DNA from: Alcaligenaceae bacterium
Lineage (GTDB): Bacteria; Pseudomonadota; Gammaproteobacteria; Burkholderiales; Burkholderiaceae_B
Reading direction: 5' to 3'
Length of the DNA stretch: 64,000 bases
Assembly: GCA_013416455.1 (NCBI GenBank)
Contig: JACCES010000015.1
Location: 61,201-125,200, forward strand
The stretch's first letter is position 1; every line of letters begins with the position of its first letter. The notes under the pieces were generated by a model. The model did no database searches and had not been told where the DNA came from. It was given only the letters and a program-made list of their open reading frames with translations. Below, piece after piece: positions 1 through 7,829 of this stretch. The position numbers and the translations under genes were made by a program.

Positions 1-344
1 CGCAATACGTTTCCATTCGCTATTCAGAGCGGCTGCACGAAGCGGGCATCAACCCGTCGGTCGGCAGCACCGGCAGCGCGTACGACAATGCCTTGGCCGA
101 GACCATCAACGGCCTGTACAAAACGGAAGTGATCCATCGTAGGGCACCCTGGAAAACCAAAGCCGCCGTGGAGCTGGCCACGCTGGAATGGGTAGCCTGG
201 TTCAACCACCAACGCCTGCTGGAGTCGATCGGCGACATCCCGCCGGCAGAGGCCGAAGAACGTTACTATCAACAACTTGCAGCACCGGCTGCGGAACCTG
301 TTTTACTTTAACCAAACAGCCTCCGCAATTCCCGGGGAGATTCA
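1..344 (+). mobile_element. IS3-family insertion sequence, right end only
   Basis: The window opens inside an IS3-family element. The visible part is the 3' end of the transposase, followed by about 33 bases that end in CCCGGGGAGATTCA at 331-344, a plausible right terminus because it reads TGAATCTCCCCGGG on the other strand, a layout common for IS3 ends. The left end lies outside the window, so completeness and target duplication cannot be judged. The exact right boundary is inferred. Confidence 0.6.
3..311 (+). CDS. IS3-family transposase OrfB, C-terminal part
   Basis: This is the 3' end of a DDE transposase (integrase core, rve) of the IS3 family; the gene enters from before the window. 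The readable protein begins around QYVSIRYSERLHEAGI and contains GSAYDNALAETINGLYKTE, in which the Glu of NALAE is the last catalytic acidic residue of the DDE triad. The end WFNHQRLLESIGDIPPAEAE matches the usual IS3 OrfB C-terminus. The reading frame is open to its TAA stop, so the visible part is not obviously damaged. It lies immediately upstream of other IS debris. Confidence 0.9.
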   Translation, partial: QYVSIRYSERLHEAGINPSVGSTGSAYDNALAETINGLYKTEVIHRRAPWKTKAAVELATLEWVAWFNHQRLLESIGDIPPAEAEERYYQQLAAPAAEPVLL

Positions 345-500
345 ACGCAACAAGGGCGTTGCATAGGCAGTGACTGTTTCGGCGATCTCATTCGGATGGC
401 CAAAGAGCTGCCAGTACATAACGTCTTTCGATTTTTTCCATAGGCGCGTTCACGGTGAGGCGCTCGTGCGACGGCTACATGGCCGACTACAAAGAACCGG

Positions 501-612
501 CAATATCTTGACACCTACAACCAAAACCCCAGGCCTTTCATCTGGACCAAAACCGCAGGTCAAATCCTCGACTCCATTCGTAGATTCTGTCTGCGAATTT
601 CTGAGACACACC
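501..612 (+). pseudogene. IS630-family transposase remnant
   Basis: Reading from CAA at 501 gives QYLDTYNQNPRPFIWTKTA and then a segment ending RRFCLRISETHH. This is the characteristic C-terminal signature of IS630-family transposases (NPxPFxWTKTA and a final ISETxH). Nothing recognisable precedes it in this frame, and the gene end is abutted by the left inverted repeat of the IS5-type element at 613. That suggests the IS5 copy landed in or at the end of an already decayed IS630 copy. It cannot encode an active enzyme. Confidence 0.65.
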
Positions 613-1443
613 ACCAGGTCGTGTTAACACTAATGCCAGCATATCGGTTAGAATCATGGCATGGAGATCACCCAAGCCCAATACGAGCAGATAGAGAGTT
701 GTCTTCCGCGGCAGCGAGGCAATGTGAGCGTCTCGAATCTGCAGGTTCTAAACGCAATCCTGTACGTTGCCGAGCACGGCTGCAAGTGGCGAGGCCTGCC
801 CAGTCGGTTCGGCAACTGGCACACGATCTACACGCGCATGAACCGGTGGTCCAAGCTGGGAGTGCTGGATCGGGTGTTCGAGAAGTTGCAGCGCGCCCAG
901 ATCGTGCGCATCAAAATCGAGGCTGTTTCGTTGGACAGCACCATCGTCAAAGTCCATCCGGACGGCACCGGAGCGCTAAAAAAAACGGGCCACAAGCCAT
1001 CGGAAAGTCCCGAGGCGGATGGACCACCAAGATTCATATGGTTGCCGCGGATGCTCGAACGGCCATAACGTTTTCTCTGTCCCCAGGTCAGGCCGGCGAT
1101 GGTCCGCAAGGCCGAAAGCTGCTCACGGCCCTGGGGGCACCCAATCGACCGCTGCACCTGATCATGGATAGCGCTTACCAGGGCAACGAAACTCGACAGC
1201 TTGCTCTGGATCTGGGCTTCACTTCACCCCTGTCGTTCCTCCCCATCCGAACCGAACCTACAGCGCCTGGGAGTACGACAAAGCCATGTACAAGCGGCGT
1301 AACGAAATCGAACGGCTGTTCCGTCGCCTCAAGGGCTTTCGGCGCATCTTCTTCCGCTTCGAGAAGCTCGACGTCATATTCACCGGCTTCATCCACTTCG
1401 CTCTGATCGCTGATGCGCTCAGATAGTGTTAACACGCCCTGGT
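613..1443 (+). mobile_element. IS5-family element (IS427-like)
   Basis: The ends carry an imperfect inverted repeat: ACCAGGTCGTGTTAACAC at 613-630 and GTGTTAACACGCCCTGGT at 1426-1443, 17 of 18 positions pairing. Between them lies a single transposase region of the IS427 subgroup, which usually uses a programmed frameshift. The element is about 830 bp, normal for the group. The outermost bases and the target duplication could not be fixed because neighbouring sequence is also repetitive. Confidence 0.75.
661..1426 (+). pseudogene. IS5/IS427-type transposase, frame-broken
   Basis: The product is a DDE transposase read in three frames. The first frame (MEITQAQYEQIESCLP to GTGALKK) leads to a run of eight A at 978-985. 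A -1 shift there gives NGPQAIGKSRGGWTTKIH, the usual IS427 programmed frameshift. The second frame carries LIMDSAYQGNETRQL but is lost at 1217-1226, where CTTCA is tandemly duplicated. Removing one copy restores LGFTPVVPP and the expected end YKRRNEIERLFRRLKGFRRIF, finishing at TAG 1424-1426. The A-run is probably natural; the 5-bp duplication is a disabling mutation, so this copy is probably inactive. Confidence 0.85.
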
Positions 1444-1560
1444 CTGACACGGGGGGCTACGGTTTTTGTTCAAGTAGCGCCAGCGTAGGGTGTCTGTGCA
1501 AAAACGAGCCTGATCCCTCGAACACGCCGTTTCTCGTCACCGTAGGGGGGCTGTCAGACC
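1441..1560. repeat. Long imperfect inverted repeat, possible miniature element
   Basis: GGTCTGACA...CTACGGT at 1441-1463 is matched in reverse by ACCGTAG...TGTCAGACC at 1539-1560; an inner pair GTTTTTG / CAAAAAC extends the pairing. The 120-bp unit has no gene. It sits against the right end of the IS5 element and shares the GGTCTGAC bases with it. It could be a miniature transposon or a strong RNA hairpin; the family was not recognised. Confidence 0.45.
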
Positions 1561-1800
1561 GGCTACTGCGCGTCTACGAGTCGTCTGTGTTGCCTGACAA
1601 TCGTCTCGTCGCATTACGCTGCAGTTTTCTACCGCGACGCTCTTATGTGGCTCTCAGCCCACAACGGCGCAACTCCGTGAAGCGGCCCAAAGTATAGCTA
1701 ACTCCTTTTCCCATATAACAGAGCGGCAGAGACCGCCGCCATGCCGATCGCACACGACGCGGCGGCACAGTGTTTGCTATGCCAGCGGCGAGGAGGGCGC
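1561..1800. other. Intergenic stretch without recognised genes
   Basis: Between the inverted repeat and the CopD-like gene no convincing reading frame, RNA gene or repeat is visible. The last part must hold the promoter of the CopD-like gene, and a strong ribosome binding site (GAGGAGGG) lies just before 1801. Confidence 0.5.
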
Positions 1801-2346
1801 ATGGACGGATTGGCATGGACCATGGCGGCACACATCGTGACGCTGGGCATATGGAGCGCGGCGCTGCTCTTGCTGGCGGCGCTGTATGCCGTGGCGCCTT
1901 CCAGGCGGGAGCGCGCCGAGGTGCAGCGCCACCGCGTAATGTGCCGCTACGTATTCGTGATGCTCGCATCGCCCGCGGCCGTGCTGGCCATTCTCACCGG
2001 CTCGATGCTGGTGCTGCTGCGGGGCGCGGAAGGGTCGTGGCTGCTGGCCAAGCTGGCGGTCGTGGCCCTGCTGGTGCTTTACCACGCTTATTGCGGGCAT
2101 CTGCTGGATTCCCAGGGAATGGAATCACGGCAATCGCGCCCGCGCAGGCGTCACCCGCTCCTGATCAGCCTGCCCCTCTTGCTCATCGGCATGATCTTCT
2201 TTCTTGTGCTTGCCAAGCCCGACGTGATGTTCGAATACCAGATCACCCCCCAGCCAGCCGGCCATCACGACGAGGGCGGCACCGAGCAGCGAGAGATACA
2301 GACCACTGGTGCCGATGGCGGCCAGCGGGTCACCCAGACGGGATAA
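1801..2346 (+). CDS. CopD/HemJ-like membrane protein
   Basis: A small integral membrane protein with about four hydrophobic segments, including AHIVTLGIWSAALLLLAALY, a second near ASPAAVLAIL, LLAKLAVVALLVLYHAYCGHLL, and a last one in HPLLISLPLLLIGMIFFLVL. The AKLAVVALLVLYHAY signature resembles the CopD and HemJ families, which bind copper or heme and often accompany cytochrome oxidase genes. ATG 1801 is preferred over 1741 because GAGGAGGG lies 6 bases upstream. The final 220 bases overlap the tail of the opposite-strand DUF2231 gene, and the residues after about DVMFEYQ look like a non-conserved extension. A role in oxidase assembly is inferred from position only. Confidence 0.7.
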   Translation: MDGLAWTMAAHIVTLGIWSAALLLLAALYAVAPSRRERAEVQRHRVMCRYVFVMLASPAAVLAILTGSMLVLLRGAEGSWLLAKLAVVALLVLYHAYCGHLLDSQGMESRQSRPRRRHPLLISLPLLLIGMIFFLVLAKPDVMFEYQITPQPAGHHDEGGTEQREIQTTGADGGQRVTQTG

Positions 2347-2673
2347 CCAGTTGATGAAGGCAACCGCAAGCAACATCACCGCCATGACGAAGTGGCTCCA
2401 TCCGGCGGCACGATGGCGGATTTCCTTGATGATCAATAGTTCCAGAGTGCCGATGATGCCCGCGACCAGCCCCAGTCCCGTGCCGCCGCCGACGAGCCAG
2501 AGCGAAACGCGGCCCCAGAACGGATCGCCGGTGACCAGATATGCAATGTCGGTGGCCACTACGGCGATCAGGAAGGCAATGGGAAAAGGCACCACCATGG
2601 GGTGGATGGGATGGCGCGAAATGGCAATGGCGGTGCGCGTGCCCAAGGGCAGGGGGTGTCCGAGTTTCTTCAT
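2125..2673 (-). CDS. DUF2231 family membrane protein
   Basis: From ATG at 2673 the protein starts MKKLGHPLPLGTRTAIAISRHPIHPMVVPFPIAFLIAV, the typical DUF2231 opening (HPxHPxxVxFPIAL), followed by about four membrane segments and GWLGGDLVFEHHVGLG, the usual family end. Beyond that about 24 charged residues (GKHKKEDHADEQEG) fill the region antisense to the CopD-like gene. An AGGAAC motif precedes the start. The function of DUF2231 proteins is unknown; they are often found beside respiratory or copper genes. A longer upstream reading frame exists but has no family support. Confidence 0.8.
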   Translation of the reverse strand: MKKLGHPLPLGTRTAIAISRHPIHPMVVPFPIAFLIAVVATDIAYLVTGDPFWGRVSLWLVGGGTGLGLVAGIIGTLELLIIKEIRHRAAGWSHFVMAVMLLAVAFINWLSRLGDPLAAIGTSGLYLSLLGAALVVMAGWLGGDLVFEHHVGLGKHKKEDHADEQEGQADQERVTPARARLP

Positions 2674-2788
2674 GGCGGGTTCCTGTTCCAGTGTAACGAG
2701 AGGGGCGCACCGTCCCGGGCAACCCCCGTGCCGCGGTGAAACGGGCTCGTCGTGGCGGGCGCGTCTGCCGGTGGGCGCCGGGAAGGTG

Positions 2789-3574
2789 ATGAGGGCGGGT
2801 TCAGCCGCCTGTGCCGCGTGCGCCTTCCTGGCCTTGTCCGGCTGTGTGCAAGGTCCGCTTTCCACGCTCGATCCGGCCAGCCAGGTGACGCGTTCGGTCG
2901 CGGCGCTCTGGTGGAGCATGGCCGCGGGCACGGGAATCATCCTGTTGCTGATGCTGGGTCTGGCGGTCGTGGCGCTGCGCTGTAATCCGCCCCGTGCGCC
3001 GGGGCGCAGAGGTGTGCTGGCGCTGTTGGTCGGGGGCGGGCTGATGCTGCCGGGCGCGGTGATCGTCGCGCTGCTTGCCTTCGGGTTGAGGCTGGACCAG
3101 GCGCAGTGGCCCCCCGGCGCGCAGGCCGAGGCGGCGCGGGCCTTCCATGTCGACGTGGTCGCGCACCAATGGTGGTGGGAAGCGCGCTACCCGGATGTGG
3201 GGGGTAAGACCGCCCAGGCGGGCGCGGAAACGGCGGATACCGCGCAGGCCGCGGCAAATGGCGGCGGCAATGGCGCCGGGGCGCTGCGCACAGTGAATGT
3301 CCTGCACGTGCCGGCAGGCGTGCCGATACACCTGCGCATCATGGCCACCGATGTCATTCATGGCTTCTGGGTGCCGCGCGTGGCCGGCAAACTGGATGCC
3401 GTGCCCGGCAAGGTGAACCGCATCCGGCTGATGGTGGACGAACCGGGTGAATATGCCGGTGTGTGCGCGGAGTATTGCGGCGACGGTCACGCGCATATGC
3501 GATTTACCGTCGTGGCGCATCCGCCGGAGGAATTGCCTCGGCGCCTGGCCGAACTGGCGGAGGGCCGGCCATGA
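2789..3574 (+). CDS. coxB: Cytochrome c oxidase subunit II
   Basis: This subunit takes electrons from cytochrome c through a binuclear CuA centre on the periplasmic side. The 261-residue product has a lipoprotein signal with lipobox LSGC (Cys about 19), two membrane segments (about 40-63 and 77-100), the aromatic HQWWWEARYPD stretch, and a complete CuA ligand set: His about 191 in VIHGFW, then C-x3-C-x3-H-x2-M (CAEYCGDGHAHM, about 226-237). A Gly/Ala-rich insert (about 137-165) lies before the CuA domain. No fused cytochrome c domain is present. ATG 2789 is chosen with GGAAG upstream; GTG 2786 is possible. The stop overlaps the next start as ATGA. Confidence 0.92.
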   Translation: MRAGSAACAACAFLALSGCVQGPLSTLDPASQVTRSVAALWWSMAAGTGIILLLMLGLAVVALRCNPPRAPGRRGVLALLVGGGLMLPGAVIVALLAFGLRLDQAQWPPGAQAEAARAFHVDVVAHQWWWEARYPDVGGKTAQAGAETADTAQAAANGGGNGAGALRTVNVLHVPAGVPIHLRIMATDVIHGFWVPRVAGKLDAVPGKVNRIRLMVDEPGEYAGVCAEYCGDGHAHMRFTVVAHPPEELPRRLAELAEGRP

Positions 3575-6075
3575 ACGAACGTTCGGCTCTTGCCCGTCAC
3601 GGAGAACTCGAAGAAGTCTGGGGCACGCCGCCGGGCTGGGGCAATCTGTCGTCGGTGAATCACACCGTGGTGGGCAAGCGCTTCATGGTGGCGTCGCTGA
3701 TCTTCTTCCTGCTTGGCGGGGTGCTGGCCATGCTGATGCGCACCCAGCTGGCCTCGCCGGAGAACGCCTTCATGGATGCGGGCGTCTACAGCCAGGTGTT
3801 CACCATGCACGGCACGGTGATGATGTTCTTGTTCGCCATCCCCATGCTGGAGGGGTTTTCCTTCTATCTGCTGCCCAAGATGCTGGGCGCGCGCGACATG
3901 GCCTATCCGCGTCTGGGCGCCTATGCCTGGTATTGCTACCTGTTCGGCGCCACCCTGGTGGTGGGCAGCCTGTTCCTGGGGCTGGCGCCGCACAGCGGCT
4001 GGTTCATGTATACCCCGCTGTCCAGCGGGCGCTACAGCCCCGGCATTGCCAACGACATCTGGCTGATCGGGATCACTTTTGCGGAAATATCGGCCGTATG
4101 CGGCGCGGTGGAGCTGCTGACCACCATATTGCGCATGCGGGCGCCGGGCATGAAGCTGTCGGAAATGCCGCTCTTCGCCTGGTACATGCTGGTGACGGCG
4201 GCGATGATGCTGCTGGGCTTTCCGCCGCTGATCCTGGGCAGCATCCTGCTGGAGCTGGAGCGCGCCTTCGGCTGGCCCTTCTATGATCCTCTGCTGGGCG
4301 GCGACCCGCTGTTGTGGCAGCATCTGTTCTGGCTGTTCGGGCATCCGGAGGTCTATATCATCTTCATGCCGGCGGCGGGCATGGTGACGGCCATGCTGCC
4401 GGCGTTCGCGGGCCGGGCCATCGTGGGCTACCGCTGGGTGGTGGCCAGCGTGGTGGCCATGGGGGTGCTGAGCATGGTGCTGTGGGCCCACCATATGTTC
4501 ACCGTGGGGCTGACGACGCCGGTGGCCGCCTTCTTTTCCATAGCCAGCACCCTGATCGCCATTCCCACCTCGGTGCAGTTCTTTTCCTGGATCGCGACGC
4601 TATGGTGCGGCCGGGTGCGCTGGGAACTGCCCATGCTGTTCATGGCCGGCTTCTTCGCCACCTTCATCGTCGGCGGCCTGACCGGCGTCATGGTCGCCCT
4701 GGTGCCTTTCAACTGGCAGGCGCACGATACGCATTTCATCGTGGCGCATCTGCATTATGTGCTGGTCGGCGGCATGGTGTTTCCGGTGATGGCCGCCGCG
4801 TACTACTGGCTGCCGCATTTCACCGGCCGCATGCCGTCGCGGCATCTGGGCAAGCTGGCGTTCTGGCTGGTGTTCATCGGCTTCCATGTGACCTTTCTTC
4901 CCATGCATATCACCGGGCTGGCGGGGATGCCGCGACGGGTGCACAGCTATGCGCCGGACATGGGCTGGGATGTTTTGAACCTCGTTTCGTCCATCGGCGG
5001 ATTCATGCAGGCGGTCGGCTTTCTGGTGCTGGTGTTCGATATCCTCATCCACGTTCGCGGGGGCGCGCTGGCGCCGCGCAATCCCTGGGGGGCCGCGTCG
5101 CTGGAATGGGCCATGCCGACGCCGGCGCCGTCCTACAACTTCGCCAGTATTCCCGATGGGCACCTGCGGGATCCGCTGTGGGAGGATCCCGCACTGCCCG
5201 ATGACGTGGCCGCGGGGCGGCTGTGGCTGGCGGAGCCGGCAGCCGGCCGGCGGCTGACCCTGTCGACGGACATGATGGAGGGGCGCCCGGAAAGCGTGAT
5301 CTTGCTGCCGCAATCCAGCTGGTGGCCGCTGCTGTCCGCCGTGGCGACAGGGGGCTTCTTCGTGGGCGTGCTGCTGAAGCTGTATGCAATGGCGCTGGTG
5401 GCCCTGGCCTTGTCCCTGGGGCTCTTCCTGTGCTGGGCGTGGTCGACGGGCTCGCGCATGGACATGGGTCCGGTAAAGGCCAGGGGCGACGTCGATCTGG
5501 TACTGCACTTCGAGCATCCGGCCGGCGCGCCGGGCTGGCATGGCACGGTCTATGCGCTGATCGCGGACGCGGCGGTGCTGGGTTCGCTGGTATTCGGAAT
5601 GGTCTATCTCTGGGCGCTGGCGCCCGCCTGGCCGCCTTCGGTCATGGCTACCGTTCCGTTATGGGCGGTGGCGGTGGCCGGCGGGTGCTGGCTGGCGGCC
5701 GCCGCCGCCGGGCGGTGGGCGCGCCGCTTCCTGTCGGCGCCATCGGCCGAGGACGGCTGGCCGGTGGGCGGGCTGGCGCTTCATGCGGCGGCCCTTGCCG
5801 CGCTGGTGGCCGTGCTGGGCTGGGTGCTGGCGTCGCTGCCGCCGGCGTCGACGCATGCGCAATCCGCCCTCACCGCCATGCTGCTCTGGTATGCGGCGGT
5901 GCATGCGGGGGCCGCGCTGCTGATGTCGCTGTTTCTGGCCCTGCGCTGGAAATCCGGTTTCGTTTCCTCGCGGCGCCGCCTGGAGCCGAAAGTGGTCTGG
6001 CTGTTCGGCCACTACAGCCTGGGAAGCGCGCTCCTGTGCCTGATGCTGGCGGCCTTGCCGGGATGGCTGGGCTGA
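3571..6075 (+). CDS. Cytochrome c oxidase, fused subunits I and III
   Basis: The 834-residue product is the heme-copper catalytic subunit fused to a subunit III-like domain. Part I carries the heme a ligands (TMHG, His about 80, and His about 395), the CuB ligands (GHPEVY about 257-262 with cross-linked Tyr, and HH about 307-308), and THFIVAHLHY with the heme a3 His about 393; the Glu in GHPEVY marks an A1-type proton channel. After about residue 560 a linker leads to about seven further membrane segments resembling CtaE. Such I+III fusions are known in caa3-type oxidases. The gene is translationally coupled to subunit II by a 4-base overlap. No separate subunit III gene follows. Confidence 0.92.
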   Translation: MNERSALARHGELEEVWGTPPGWGNLSSVNHTVVGKRFMVASLIFFLLGGVLAMLMRTQLASPENAFMDAGVYSQVFTMHGTVMMFLFAIPMLEGFSFYLLPKMLGARDMAYPRLGAYAWYCYLFGATLVVGSLFLGLAPHSGWFMYTPLSSGRYSPGIANDIWLIGITFAEISAVCGAVELLTTILRMRAPGMKLSEMPLFAWYMLVTAAMMLLGFPPLILGSILLELERAFGWPFYDPLLGGDPLLWQHLFWLFGHPEVYIIFMPAAGMVTAMLPAFAGRAIVGYRWVVASVVAMGVLSMVLWAHHMFTVGLTTPVAAFFSIASTLIAIPTSVQFFSWIATLWCGRVRWELPMLFMAGFFATFIVGGLTGVMVALVPFNWQAHDTHFIVAHLHYVLVGGMVFPVMAAAYYWLPHFTGRMPSRHLGKLAFWLVFIGFHVTFLPMHITGLAGMPRRVHSYAPDMGWDVLNLVSSIGGFMQAVGFLVLVFDILIHVRGGALAPRNPWGAASLEWAMPTPAPSYNFASIPDGHLRDPLWEDPALPDDVAAGRLWLAEPAAGRRLTLSTDMMEGRPESVILLPQSSWWPLLSAVATGGFFVGVLLKLYAMALVALALSLGLFLCWAWSTGSRMDMGPVKARGDVDLVLHFEHPAGAPGWHGTVYALIADAAVLGSLVFGMVYLWALAPAWPPSVMATVPLWAVAVAGGCWLAAAAAGRWARRFLSAPSAEDGWPVGGLALHAAALAALVAVLGWVLASLPPASTHAQSALTAMLLWYAAVHAGAALLMSLFLALRWKSGFVSSRRRLEPKVVWLFGHYSLGSALLCLMLAALPGWLG

Positions 6076-6187
6076 ACCCCGCACATGGCGTTTCCACGCG
6101 AATGCATGCTACTTTATTGCGCTTTCGCACGAACAAGCGGGCGCGGGCCCGCGTTGCCCCGGGGCGTGCCGTTCGGAGTTTTCTCAC

Positions 6188-7765
6188 ATGGTCGACGTGA
6201 TATTCCGCCTGCTGGGCGGGATCGGGCTGTTTCTGCTGGGCATGGCGCTGTTGTCGGACGGGCTCGTCGGCTTCGCCGGAAACGCGCTGCGGCGGGCCTT
6301 GCTCAGATTCACCGGCACGCCGTGGCGGGCGTTCATATCGGGCGCGCTCACCACCTTGGTCATCCAGTCGTCCACGGCCACCACCGTGACGCTCATCGGC
6401 TTCGTCAGCGCCGGCCTGATCGGATATTCGCAGGCCATAGGCGTGGTCATCGGCGCCAGCCTGGGCACAACGGCCACCGGCTGGTTCGTGGCCGGTCTGG
6501 GCCTGAAGGTGAATCTCGGCTATTACACCTTGCCGCTGATCGGCATCGGCGCCTTTCTCAGGGTGCTGGGTCGTGGGCGCTGGCGGCATATGGGTCTGGC
6601 CTGCGCGGGCTTCGGTCTGCTGTTCCTGGGCCTGTCCAGCATGCAGGATGGCATGCAGGGCCTGGCGGACGATTTCGACCTCAGATCCCTGCCGGCCCAT
6701 GGCCTGTGGGCGCATGTGCTGGCCATGCTGGCGGGTGTGCTGCTCACGACGCTGCTGCAATCCTCCACGGCGGCCGTGGCCACCACGCTCACCGCCATGC
6801 ATGCCGGCACCCTGGGTCTGGAGCAGGCGGCGGCCGTGGTGGTGGGGGCGGCCATCGGCACCACCCTGACCGGCGCGCTGGTGACGATAGGCGGCACGGT
6901 GGCGGCCAAGCGCACCGCGCTGGCGCACATCCTCTTCAATCTCGGCAGCGGCGTCATTGCCATTCTGCTGTTGCCGATCTTCCTTGGTGTGCTCGGCTGG
7001 CTGAATCAGCATGCCGGTCTCGAAGCCGGCGCCATGAGCCTGGCTTTCTTCCATACGTCCTTCATCTCGCTGGGGGTGGTGCTGTTCATGCCGCTGGTCG
7101 GGCGCTTCGAGCGCCTGGTCGCCCGCCTGCTGCCTGAACGCAAGCAGGATATGGCGCGGCATCTGGACGCCAGCGCGCTGGGGGTGCCCGCGGTGGCGCT
7201 GGAGGCATCGCAGCGGTCGCTGGAAGCCATTACCCATCAGTTGGTGGAAGTGCAGCGCGGCCTGCTGGACCGGCCCATGACCGATGCGGTGCGCGATACG
7301 CTGCAGCGCGCGCACGACGGCCTGAACGAGGCACTGCAGTTCATTGCCCGGCTGCCCCCCCTGGAACATGATGTGGGCTTGCGCGGCCGGCGGGTGGCGC
7401 AGCTGCATGCGATCGATCATCTGCTGCGCCTGTGCGGGAGGCTGCAAAGTACGCCGGATCCCGAAGCCGGGCTCAGCGGCGAGGCCGCCCCGGAGGTGCT
7501 GGAGCGCATGGGGCGCCTGCTGGATCTGGTGCATGACGGCATCGATGGCGAGGCGTCGCTGGACTGGCAGGAAGTGCTGGAGCGGCAGAGCATCGAGCTG
7601 AGTGTGGCCGCCCAGGCCGTGCGGACGCGCCTGCTCGAATCGGGCACGCCCGAGGGCGGGCTCGCTCATGCCCTGCAGCTGACGGATGCGCTGCGCTCGC
7701 TGGAGCGTTCCGCCGGACACATACAGCGGGTCTGCCACTATCTGCTGGCCGGCCGGCAGCCATGA
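6188..7765 (+). CDS. Na/Pi cotransporter family protein (NptA/YjbB-like)
   Basis: A 525-residue inner-membrane protein of the sodium/phosphate cotransporter II family. Two inverted Na_Pi_cotrans repeats are visible, each with the QSST signature (IQSSTATT about residue 61, LQSSTAAV about residue 190). They are followed by a cytoplasmic helical region from about 320 to the end (VALEASQRSLEAITHQL and on), which corresponds to the PhoU-like domain found in this subfamily. It likely exports or imports phosphate or a related anion. It stands alone between the oxidase genes and the NAD regulator gene. A GGAG sits 9 bases before the ATG. Confidence 0.88.
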   Translation: MVDVIFRLLGGIGLFLLGMALLSDGLVGFAGNALRRALLRFTGTPWRAFISGALTTLVIQSSTATTVTLIGFVSAGLIGYSQAIGVVIGASLGTTATGWFVAGLGLKVNLGYYTLPLIGIGAFLRVLGRGRWRHMGLACAGFGLLFLGLSSMQDGMQGLADDFDLRSLPAHGLWAHVLAMLAGVLLTTLLQSSTAAVATTLTAMHAGTLGLEQAAAVVVGAAIGTTLTGALVTIGGTVAAKRTALAHILFNLGSGVIAILLLPIFLGVLGWLNQHAGLEAGAMSLAFFHTSFISLGVVLFMPLVGRFERLVARLLPERKQDMARHLDASALGVPAVALEASQRSLEAITHQLVEVQRGLLDRPMTDAVRDTLQRAHDGLNEALQFIARLPPLEHDVGLRGRRVAQLHAIDHLLRLCGRLQSTPDPEAGLSGEAAPEVLERMGRLLDLVHDGIDGEASLDWQEVLERQSIELSVAAQAVRTRLLESGTPEGGLAHALQLTDALRSLERSAGHIQRVCHYLLAGRQP

Positions 7766-7829
7766 GGCCGGGTAACGTCGGGGGCGCGCTTCATGCTATC
7801 GTCGTCTTTGCGTTTTCAACCGCAATGCC

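Noticed and set aside
1741..1800. Earlier ATG for the CopD-like gene
   Set aside because: The 20 added residues (MPIAHDAAAQCLLCQRRGGR) have no family support, and GAGGAGGG fits ATG 1801 exactly.
5870..7738. 622-codon minus-strand frame opposite the Na/Pi cotransporter
   Set aside because: Gln/His/Arg-rich shadow typical of GC-rich coding sequence; the plus strand has clear QSST repeats.
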